Source: an uncultured Pseudomonadota bacterium (GTDB taxonomy: Bacteria; Pseudomonadota; Gammaproteobacteria; Burkholderiales; Eutrophovitaceae). From it: DNA of 15,135 bases. The position numbers were made by a program, and so were the translations under genes. The first letter of the stretch is position 1; each line of letters starts with the position of its first letter. Positions 6,276 through 13,112 of this stretch are shown here, piece by piece. The stretch covers positions 1-15,135 of the forward strand of contig CAJXPC010000010.1 in assembly GCA_913057845.1 (NCBI GenBank). The letters are read 5' to 3'. The notes beneath the pieces are model-generated. The model saw nothing but the letters and a program-made list of their open reading frames with translations, was not told the DNA's origin and did not search any database.

Positions 6276-7054
6276 AACGCCCCCCCTCTGGAACTATGAC
6301 CTCCATCAACGTTAACCACGATTCCGCTGAGATAGGAGGCGCGTGCAGACGCAAGAAACAAAACCACATCAGCGACTTCGGTAGTGGTTGCAGCCCGGCC
6401 ATAGGGCAGGTCCTTCAGCAGGTCAGGCCACAGATCTTCACTGCCCAGCTCTAGCGCAGCTTTAGTCTTCATCAAGGTGACCAAACGATCTGTTTCAACC
6501 GCACCTGGGCTCACAGCCAAACAACGTATGCCATCCTTAAAACTATTACTACCTAGAGCTCGAGAAAATGCATTTAACGACGCATTCGCCGAAGATCCCG
6601 CGATGTAATTGGTATCTAAACGGTCTGCGGCCAGGCCGGTTACATTGATAATCACACCAGAATTTATTTCACTCATTTGCTTATACACAGCTCGACTGAG
6701 GTTGATATATCCAAAAACTTTCAAGTCCCAAGCATCGCGCCACCTGACCTCATCAATAGTCTGCAGATCTCCTCCAGGAATGGAGCCTGCATTATTAACT
6801 AAAATATCGATGGGTCCTGCTGCATTTAACAGATGCGGAATATTCTCGGATTTGGATAAATCAAGAGCACTATATGAGATGCCCCCTTGGGCTACTTCAT
6901 TGAGTTGAGACGTTACATCTTTCAGTGCACTCTCGGAACGAGCAACTAGATGCACATCACACCCTTCAGACAAAAAACCCTTCGCTATCGCTAACCCTAT
7001 GCCCTTCGATGCCCCAGTGACCAGTACGCGTTTTCCTTCTAAATTCAAATTCAT
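6272..7054 (-). CDS. SDR-family protein with altered catalytic residues
   Basis: A 260-residue short-chain dehydrogenase fold, last gene of the eight-gene minus-strand cluster. The cofactor loop TGASKGIG (about 13-20) and NNAG (88-91) are normal, and the C-terminal LSGIVVNVDGG is typical. The active site is not. Where classical SDRs have Ser and then YxxxK, this one reads INVTG, then NYIAGSSANASL, so the lysine position is serine and the serine position is Thr or Gly, with the tyrosine kept. I recall a bacterial SDR clade that shares this NYIAGS-type segment, so it is probably a real subfamily rather than a damaged gene. The start is ATG 7054, with AGGGGG 6 bases upstream (7061-7066). GTG 7057 is less likely. 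A 3-hydroxyacyl-CoA dehydrogenase role would fit the operon but is inference. Confidence 0.85.
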   Translation of the reverse strand: MNLNLEGKRVLVTGASKGIGLAIAKGFLSEGCDVHLVARSESALKDVTSQLNEVAQGGISYSALDLSKSENIPHLLNAAGPIDILVNNAGSIPGGDLQTIDEVRWRDAWDLKVFGYINLSRAVYKQMSEINSGVIINVTGLAADRLDTNYIAGSSANASLNAFSRALGSNSFKDGIRCLAVSPGAVETDRLVTLMKTKAALELGSEDLWPDLLKDLPYGRAATTTEVADVVLFLASARASYLSGIVVNVDGGHSSRGGAF

Positions 7055-7093
7055 CACTGACCCCCTATGTTTCTCTGAGTAATAAGACCTGCA

Positions 7094-8254
7094 TTAAAAC
7101 GATCGAGGTAATCCGAGAACATGTTCCGCCGTGTAAGATAAAATCAAATTAGTCGATATCGGCGCCACTTGGTAGAGCCGGGTTTCTCGAAATTTTCTCT
7201 CAATGTCATACTCAGACGCGAATCCAAAACCCCCATGCGTTTGCATACATACATTAGCGGCCTCCCATGACGCTTTCGCCGCCAAATATTTTGCCATATT
7301 TGACTCCGACCCACAGGGAAGTTTTGCATCAAATAATGCACAGGCCTTCCAACGCATCAGGTTTGCCGCCTCAACCTCAATAAACGACTCGGCAATTGGA
7401 AATTGAACACCTTGGTTTTTACCGATAGGTCGATCAAAGACAACCCTCTCTTTCGCGTACTGCGTAGCTCGATCAACAAACCAGTAGCCATCACCAATAC
7501 ACTCTGCAGCGATCAACGTTCTCTCAGCATTGAGGCCATCCAAGATATATCGAAACCCCTTACCCTCTTCTCCAATCAAATTTTCAACAGGGATTTCTAA
7601 TTCATCAAAAAACAATTCATTAGTCTCATGATTAACCATATTTTCAATCGGTCGAACAGTCAGGCCGTTGGCTATAGCATGATGCAGATCTACGATAAAA
7701 ATGGACATCCCTTCAGACTTTTTAGCGACTTCTTGCAGTGGGGTAGTTCTGGCTAGCAAAATCATAAGGTCTGAATGCTGTACCCGTGAGATCCAAACCT
7801 TTTGGCCATTCACAACATAACGATCACCCTTCTTCACCGCTACCGTCTTAATTTTGGTTGTATCGGTTCCAGTAGTAGGCTCCGTGACCCCCATGGACTG
7901 AAGTCTCAGATCACCGCGCGCAATTGCAGGTAGGTATTGCTTTTTCTGTTCGTCGGAACCATGACGCAGTAGCGTGCCCATGTTGTACATTTGGCCATGG
8001 CAAGCACCTGCATTTCCGCCTGAGCGATTAATCTCTTCCATAATCACCGAAGCCTCAGTCAAACCAAGACCGGAACCACCATACTCCTCTGGAATCATCG
8101 CTGATAACCATCCAGCAGCCGTTAGTGCGTTAACAAATTCCTCGGGGTAAGTCCTTTTTGAATCAATCAATCGATGATATTCATCGGGAAACTGTCCACA
8201 AACCGCGCGGACACCATCTCTAATTTCTTGATACTGATCTTCAGCAATACTCAT
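7094..8254 (-). CDS. Acyl-CoA dehydrogenase
   Basis: A 386-residue FAD-dependent acyl-CoA dehydrogenase, oxidising an acyl-CoA to the 2,3-enoyl-CoA and passing electrons to ETF. The order is normal: N-terminal helical domain, IPEEYGGSGLG (55-64), the flavin/substrate segment MGVTEPTTGTD (121-131), the central beta domain, and a C-terminal helical domain with ERVVFDRPIGKNQGVQFPIAE (about 269-289) and QTHGGFGFASEYDIERKFRE. At the place where most members carry the catalytic Glu (YEGT), this protein has YQVAPIST. Glu244 in LNAERTLIAAE occupies the position used by isovaleryl-CoA dehydrogenase and could serve as base. The ending EHVLGLPRSF is characteristic of a subgroup found beside CaiB/BaiF transferases. 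The hydratase gene lies 32 bases upstream and the SDR gene 39 bases downstream. The substrate is probably a short branched or dicarboxylic acyl-CoA, by inference. Confidence 0.92.
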   Translation of the reverse strand: MSIAEDQYQEIRDGVRAVCGQFPDEYHRLIDSKRTYPEEFVNALTAAGWLSAMIPEEYGGSGLGLTEASVIMEEINRSGGNAGACHGQMYNMGTLLRHGSDEQKKQYLPAIARGDLRLQSMGVTEPTTGTDTTKIKTVAVKKGDRYVVNGQKVWISRVQHSDLMILLARTTPLQEVAKKSEGMSIFIVDLHHAIANGLTVRPIENMVNHETNELFFDELEIPVENLIGEEGKGFRYILDGLNAERTLIAAECIGDGYWFVDRATQYAKERVVFDRPIGKNQGVQFPIAESFIEVEAANLMRWKACALFDAKLPCGSESNMAKYLAAKASWEAANVCMQTHGGFGFASEYDIERKFRETRLYQVAPISTNLILSYTAEHVLGLPRSF

Positions 8255-8286
8255 ATCTAATTCCGTTCTTAATTAATACAACTCGG

Positions 8287-9138
8287 TTAAGCCTTACACG
8301 TCGCTCGCGCTTCCATCGCAATATGACCTTGGTGATCTGTAGCCCACAAATTATAAGTGCCTGTCCCTTGTCTCTTACCATGAGTCATAAAATTATGCGT
8401 ATCGAATAAAGGTTTGACCGCACGAAATTGAAAACCAGTAAGGAATAAATCTTCATTTTGAGACAATAGCAGCTGCGCCAAATAGGTTGCCGTCAGCGGC
8501 CCATGAAATACCAGACCTGGGTAGCCCTCCTCTTCCAAACAGTATTTGCGGTCATAGTGAATTCGATGGCCGTTAAAGGTCAACGCAGAGTATCGGAAAA
8601 GGGTCACAGAATCAGGGGAAACCTCTTTCGAAAAATCAGACAACTCATCGGCTATTTTAAACTTTGGAGAAGGCGCGTCTCGTGGCACTAGATCACGGTA
8701 CACAATGTCGTGTTCTTCATCGATTAATACCCCGTCCTCATCTAGGATCTGATGTGCGACTGTTACGAAGACCATTTCTCCACTCCGCCCACTTTTGCAA
8801 ACGATATTTTTAATCGAAGATTCCCGACGAATCGCCCGTCCTACCACGAGTGGTCTAGTAAACTCTAATCGCCCACCCGCCCACATACGCCTGGCCAGAT
8901 CGACTGGGGGTAAAAACCCACCCCGTTCAGGATGCCCATCGCTCCCCAACTCAGAGAAGGGCACCACTGCCGAAAAAAACATCCAGTGCCATAAACTTGG
9001 CAACTGCCGACCCATGAGTTGGTGCGGGGCAGTCATGTTAAGCGTCGCATACATCTTTGCAACACGTGACTCATCCACATTATCCAGAGCCGTCTCAGTG
9101 CGCCCAATCCAATCGCTATATGAATTTTTAGATTCCAT
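8287..9138 (-). CDS. HTD2/MaoC-type enoyl-CoA hydratase (mesaconyl-C4-CoA hydratase-like)
   Basis: A 283-residue double-hotdog protein of the family that includes mesaconyl-C4-CoA hydratase and itaconyl-CoA hydratase. Members add water across, or remove it from, an enoyl-CoA. The N-terminal hotdog-like half (about 1-150) holds the WHWMFF and GGRLEFTRPL segments. The C-terminal half carries the catalytic pattern FRYSALTFNGHRIHYD (181-196), where Asp and His residues of the hydratase-2 type are expected, followed by GLVFHGPLTA. Length and layout match the family. It sits between the aldehyde dehydrogenase and acyl-CoA dehydrogenase genes, with gaps of about 40 and 32 bases. With the CoA-transferase and acyl-CoA dehydrogenase it forms the trio seen in itaconate- and methylsuccinate-type pathways. 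Direction of reaction and substrate are inference. The family call is strong. Confidence 0.85.
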   Translation of the reverse strand: MESKNSYSDWIGRTETALDNVDESRVAKMYATLNMTAPHQLMGRQLPSLWHWMFFSAVVPFSELGSDGHPERGGFLPPVDLARRMWAGGRLEFTRPLVVGRAIRRESSIKNIVCKSGRSGEMVFVTVAHQILDEDGVLIDEEHDIVYRDLVPRDAPSPKFKIADELSDFSKEVSPDSVTLFRYSALTFNGHRIHYDRKYCLEEEGYPGLVFHGPLTATYLAQLLLSQNEDLFLTGFQFRAVKPLFDTHNFMTHGKRQGTGTYNLWATDHQGHIAMEARATCKA

Positions 9139-9177
9139 TAAATCAATATCTAACGTTCATAACAACAAGTTCATCAT

Positions 9178-10632
9178 CTATTCGTGATGATGAACTATCG
9201 TTTTTGTGGTCGTAAAGTGCTCAAGCGCTATAAAACCTTTTTCTCGCCCATGACCACTTTTCTTCATCCCACCGAAAGGTAACTCCACACCACCCCCAGC
9301 ACCATAGTTATTGATGAATACTTGTCCACAGTTCATTCGTTTTGCGACTCGCTGCTGCCGGTTTCCATCCTTCGTCCAAACTGAACCAACTAAACCGTAA
9401 TCAGTTGCATTAGCCAGTCTTATGGCATCAAGTTCATCATCAAAAGGGATGGCCGAGAGAACTGGACCAAAAACCTCATCACACGCTAACCGATGATCAC
9501 GAGGCACATTTCCAAAGAGTGCCGGCTTCACCCAAAAACCATTCTGATCAAGCCCATCAGCAAACACACCCTCAGCGAGTAGTTCGATACCTGACTTGAT
9601 CGCATCGGTTCTAAATCCATCAACAAGGGATTGTTGTCGCACGTTCATTACTGGACCACAATCCAGATCCATCTCTGGTGTACCGACTCTTACTTTCGCG
9701 AACAACTCTGCAACTTGTGCCATAAATTCGTTGTAGATTTCTTTTTGGACCAATATGCGACTTCCAGCGGAGCATGTTTGTCCCGCGTGTTGAATAATGG
9801 CCTTCACAACAGTCGGTAATGCTTTATCTAAATCCGCATCTGCGAATATGAGTTGAGGAGACTTCCCTCCCAACTCTAACGTGCACCCTACGAAGTGCTT
9901 TGCGGTCGCCTGCTGAACCAAGGTACCGACGCGCGGCGAACCCGTAAAACTCATGAAATTAATATGTGGGTGATTCGCTAAAGCCGCCCCGGCACTCTCC
10001 CCTAATCCAGCAACGATGTTGAGCGCCCCTGCTGGAAGACCGGCCTCCAGTGCGAGTTGCGACATCAACAACGTGGTCAGACAAGCGTCTTCAGACGGTT
10101 TAACCACAGCAGCATTACCAACGGCTAGAGCAGGCCCTACACTCCGCCCAAACTGCTGAGCAGGATAATTCCAAGGAATGATGTGAGCAGTTACGCCATA
10201 TGGCACTCGGTGCACATTGACGCTGTAACCGTCTAAATAAGGAATCACCTGACCATGTAACTTATCGGCAGCGCCGGCGTAAAACTCAAAATATCGAGCA
10301 GTTGCGGTGATATCAGCACGACCGGCCGTGATCGGTTTTCCTGTGTCTCGAGATTCAAGACTGGCTAACTCTTCAAAATTCTCCAGAATAAGCTGAGACC
10401 AACGGTGCAAGATTCGACTGCGCTCAACTGGGGCCATACGTCCCCAATCGCCATCTAAAGCTGTCTGAGCAGCACTGACCGCAGCATTGATATCCGCCTC
10501 ATCGCTATCGGGTATGGTTGCAAATGTCTTGCCGTTACACGGATCGATCATATCCAAGGATCGACCGTTTTGAGCCGACACAAGTTTGCCATTAATCAAG
10601 TTTAGATACGATTTATTATCTACTGCTGACAT
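9178..10632 (-). CDS. Aldehyde dehydrogenase, NAD(P)+-dependent
   Basis: A full-length (484 residues) aldehyde dehydrogenase that oxidises an aldehyde to its carboxylic acid in the cytoplasm. The key residues are all in place: Asn155 in IIPWNYP, Lys178 in VVKPSE, the cofactor loop FTGSPRVG (229-236), Glu253 in LELGGKSP, and the nucleophile Cys287 in GQTCSAG. The late EVFGPVLS and LPFGGMKKSGHGREKG segments are normal. The start ATG 10632 has GGAG about 7 bases upstream. It lies directly downstream of the CoA-transferase and near the TPP-dependent decarboxylase subunits, so the natural reading is that it oxidises the aldehyde made by that decarboxylase. The resulting acid is then a candidate substrate for the CoA-transferase. 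Similarity to betaine- and gamma-aminobutyraldehyde-type members does not fix the substrate. The C-terminal VHHHE is native, not a tag. Confidence 0.95.
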   Translation of the reverse strand: MSAVDNKSYLNLINGKLVSAQNGRSLDMIDPCNGKTFATIPDSDEADINAAVSAAQTALDGDWGRMAPVERSRILHRWSQLILENFEELASLESRDTGKPITAGRADITATARYFEFYAGAADKLHGQVIPYLDGYSVNVHRVPYGVTAHIIPWNYPAQQFGRSVGPALAVGNAAVVKPSEDACLTTLLMSQLALEAGLPAGALNIVAGLGESAGAALANHPHINFMSFTGSPRVGTLVQQATAKHFVGCTLELGGKSPQLIFADADLDKALPTVVKAIIQHAGQTCSAGSRILVQKEIYNEFMAQVAELFAKVRVGTPEMDLDCGPVMNVRQQSLVDGFRTDAIKSGIELLAEGVFADGLDQNGFWVKPALFGNVPRDHRLACDEVFGPVLSAIPFDDELDAIRLANATDYGLVGSVWTKDGNRQQRVAKRMNCGQVFINNYGAGGGVELPFGGMKKSGHGREKGFIALEHFTTTKTIVHHHE

Positions 10633-10696
10633 TACTCACTCCACTCTCTTAATATAGAAAAATAAGTTTATTACTAGACTCTCAAATCAGAACTGA

Positions 10697-11875
10697 TCAA
10701 ATAACACCAAAACTTTTGAGCTCATCGATCTCGCTATTACTGTATCCAAATTCGGATAGGATCTTCTCTGAGTGCTCACCTGCCTCTGGGATAGGATCCA
10801 TCCGAGGTGAAAATTCTTTCGGGACACCTGGAGGGAGCATCGCCTTTACCGGCCCATTCGATGAGTCGACTAATGTCCACCTGTTACGCGCCGCGAGTTG
10901 CGCATGATTCCAAACTTGTTGCATTGAGTTCATCGAAGCATTTCCAATTTTTGCGGCGTCCAAACGCTCTGTAACCGAAGCTAAAGTCATTTGTGAAAAC
11001 ACTTCAATGATGATCACACGTAGCTCATGACGAAATTCTGATCGCTTTGTGTTTGATGAGAACCGCGAGTCCGTTTTAAGTTCAGGTTGTTGCAGTACTT
11101 GATCGCAAAAAATAGCCCATTCGCGCTCATTTTGAAGTCCTAACATAACCGTATTTCCATCACCGATTGTGAATGGCCCGTAAGGGTAGATTGTCGCGTG
11201 CGCGGCTCCGGCTCTCGCAGGAGGTTCCGCCCCATCGTAAGCGTAGTACAGAGGGAAACTCATCCATTCCGCCATAGTTTCAAGCATTGAAATATCTATA
11301 CGGCACCCAGTGCCTGTTTTTTGGCGACGAATAATAGCTGCAAGAATATTACTGAATGCATACATTCCGGCGGAAATATCCACGATGGAACATCCTGCTT
11401 TAGCAGGCGCGTCCTCCGAACCACTGACGGACAGCAGACCCGACTCGGCTTGGATCAAAAGATCGTAAGCTTTCTTGTCTCGATAGGGGCCGTCTGATCC
11501 GTATCCGGATATATCGCAAACTATCAGCTGAGGATAGCGGTCTTTCAATTGCTCGTAAGAAAAGCCCATCCGCTCTGAGGCCCCTGGCGCGAGATTCTGT
11601 AACAGTACGTCCGCACCTTGCAATAATTTGTGGACCACCTCGAGACCTTGCGGTTGCTTCAAGTCAAGCGTGATACTTTCTTTGGAGCGATTCGTCCACA
11701 CAAAGTGGGATGCCAGGCCATTTACACGATCATCATATGCCCGCGTGGGATCACCGCCACCCGGTCTTTCTATCTTGATGACGCGGGCTCCCAAATCCGC
11801 TAACTGCCGAGTGCAGAATGGTCCCGCTATGACATGCTCAAGCGCGACAACTGTTATTCCTTCTAGTGGACGCAT
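10697..11875 (-). CDS. CaiB/BaiF-type (family III) CoA-transferase
   Basis: A 392-residue family III CoA-transferase, which moves CoA from one acyl-CoA (often succinyl-CoA) to a free carboxylate through an aspartyl-anhydride intermediate. The N-terminal Rossmann part shows AGPFCTRQLADLGARVIKIE (about 17-36) and LLQNLAPGASERMG. The likely catalytic residue is Asp166 in SIVDISAGMYA, aligned with Asp169 of formyl-CoA transferase. The segments HFVWTNRSKESITLDLK, CDISGYGSDGPYRDKKAYDLL and GPFTIGDGNTVMLGLQNEREW follow the family plan. The style of these segments recalls itaconate/mesaconate-type transferases, but I cannot assign specificity. The start ATG 11875 has only a distant AGGA. It is placed between the decarboxylase and aldehyde dehydrogenase genes, consistent with activating the acid those two enzymes would produce. 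Confidence 0.92.
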   Translation of the reverse strand: MRPLEGITVVALEHVIAGPFCTRQLADLGARVIKIERPGGGDPTRAYDDRVNGLASHFVWTNRSKESITLDLKQPQGLEVVHKLLQGADVLLQNLAPGASERMGFSYEQLKDRYPQLIVCDISGYGSDGPYRDKKAYDLLIQAESGLLSVSGSEDAPAKAGCSIVDISAGMYAFSNILAAIIRRQKTGTGCRIDISMLETMAEWMSFPLYYAYDGAEPPARAGAAHATIYPYGPFTIGDGNTVMLGLQNEREWAIFCDQVLQQPELKTDSRFSSNTKRSEFRHELRVIIIEVFSQMTLASVTERLDAAKIGNASMNSMQQVWNHAQLAARNRWTLVDSSNGPVKAMLPPGVPKEFSPRMDPIPEAGEHSEKILSEFGYSNSEIDELKSFGVI

Positions 11876-11938
11876 ATTATGTTATTCCTGACGAATTCAG
11901 ATTTACGGACAAACTATAGCGCTCAGAAGACGAACGCC

Positions 11939-12526
11939 TCAGTTAGAGAAGTGGCATTGATCACCAAGTAACGCTTCTCTAAATCGGTTTTTTAACAGCG
12001 CACCATCTCTAGGTGGGAGCACTAGTTCGTCTGATTTAGAATCAACCTTAACTTGAGCAAACATTAAGCCAGAACCGTAGACTTCTTTTTTAAGAGAAGC
12101 AAGTTCATTTACGTCCGTAATTATAGAAGAATTTGTAAATCCACATGCAGTTGCAACCGCTGCCAAATCAACGCCAAATCCAGTATGCGTTTTTTGTTTT
12201 CCTGTCTCGCCATAAACTTCGTTGTCTAACACAACAATCGCAAGATTCGTAGGCTGACTCACGCCGATCGTGGCAAGTGAATTGAGCCCCATCAATAATT
12301 CACCATCTCCAGTGATCACCAACACGCGCTTGGTCGGCTGAGCCAATGCAAGCCCAAGTCCCGTCGCTATTGCTCCTCCCATTCCACCCCACATTGGGAA
12401 GTTTAAGGGGTGATCACCAGCCGCCGTGATATCCCAAGCAGGCGCACCTAAACCCGCTACAACAAGAAGGTCGCCTCTGGGTTGCAATAAATGCTCAACC
12501 ACCTGTCTACGATTTAATAATGTCAT
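11939..12526 (-). CDS. TPP-dependent 2-oxoacid decarboxylase, beta subunit (ComE-like)
   Basis: The 195-residue thiamine-diphosphate-binding half of a split decarboxylase. The cofactor motif is clear: GDGE at 73-76 through Asp101-Asn102, the standard GDG-x(~26)-N layout that binds Mg and the diphosphate. NFPMWGGMGGAIATGLGLALA before it is the usual helix of this domain. The arrangement as a separate PP-domain chain matches ComE, the beta subunit of sulfopyruvate decarboxylase, and the C-terminal half of phosphonopyruvate decarboxylase. The gene lies 42 bases after the alpha-subunit gene, with AAGGA 5-6 bases before ATG 12526. The enzyme should convert a 2-oxoacid to an aldehyde and CO2, feeding the nearby aldehyde dehydrogenase. 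Whether the substrate is sulfopyruvate or an unrelated 2-oxoacid is not decided by the sequence. Confidence 0.85.
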   Translation of the reverse strand: MTLLNRRQVVEHLLQPRGDLLVVAGLGAPAWDITAAGDHPLNFPMWGGMGGAIATGLGLALAQPTKRVLVITGDGELLMGLNSLATIGVSQPTNLAIVVLDNEVYGETGKQKTHTGFGVDLAAVATACGFTNSSIITDVNELASLKKEVYGSGLMFAQVKVDSKSDELVLPPRDGALLKNRFREALLGDQCHFSN

Positions 12527-12568
12527 CCGGATCCTTCTGGCAATTTAAGTTTCCACTTAAAGACTGAA

Positions 12569-13090
12569 TCAACGACCAAAAGTTTTTGCACCTAAAACCC
12601 TTTGATCAATTAGTACGGCAGTCGGTCTGTAAGTATTGAAGGCAAATCGTATAGCACCTTCAGCGCATTTTGCGACCTCATCATTTTCTTGCGCTCGAAA
12701 CGTTGTCACACCCATCTCTTTCAACACATTCTCTGCGCCCTGACCCATCGGTACTTGCCAAGGATTAAACTCACCCCAATGACCACGCATGGTCACCATC
12801 ATTGGAAGCGGCACCTGACAAGTGTTCAACATAGAAAGCATATTGATGCAATTTCCGACCCCGCTGGATTGCATTAATAATAAACTTTTTTTTCCACCAA
12901 GCCAGGTTCCCATTGCCAAAGCAACACCTTCCTCCTCCGAAGTCAATCGAACGGTCTGGATACCTTCATACGCCACACATAAATCAATCAACTGAGACAG
13001 ACCTGCGTCAGGGACAAAACTCACGATAGAAATGTCCTGCTCGCAGATCAGATTGAATACCGTGTTGCTCCAGTGGTTTTCAAGGGTCAT
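12569..13090 (-). CDS. TPP-dependent 2-oxoacid decarboxylase, alpha subunit (ComD-like)
   Basis: The 173-residue pyrimidine-binding half of the same split enzyme. The segment RLTSEEEGVALAMGTWLGG (about 48-66) carries the glutamate that activates the thiamine ring across the subunit interface. It is followed by KSLLLMQSSGVGNCINML, closely like ComD and the N-terminal half of phosphonopyruvate decarboxylase. RGHWGEFNPWQVPMGQ (about 102-117) corresponds to a substrate-side segment in those enzymes. In authentic sulfopyruvate or phosphonopyruvate enzymes I would expect small or basic residues there, and the Trp and Glu could mark a different substrate. The start is ATG 13090 or, two codons earlier, TTG 13096. 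I prefer the ATG. It begins only about 20 bases after the alcohol dehydrogenase stop, so co-transcription is likely. Confidence 0.85.
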   Translation of the reverse strand: MTLENHWSNTVFNLICEQDISIVSFVPDAGLSQLIDLCVAYEGIQTVRLTSEEEGVALAMGTWLGGKKSLLLMQSSGVGNCINMLSMLNTCQVPLPMMVTMRGHWGEFNPWQVPMGQGAENVLKEMGVTTFRAQENDEVAKCAEGAIRFAFNTYRPTAVLIDQRVLGAKTFGR

Positions 13091-13112
13091 AGCCAAGGCA
13101 CCAAAATTTATG

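Noticed and set aside
10600-10696. Independent promoter between the CoA-transferase and aldehyde dehydrogenase genes
   Set aside because: The 64-base A+T-rich gap shows no clear -35/-10 pair, and a ribosome site is sufficient to explain it. One operon is the simpler reading.
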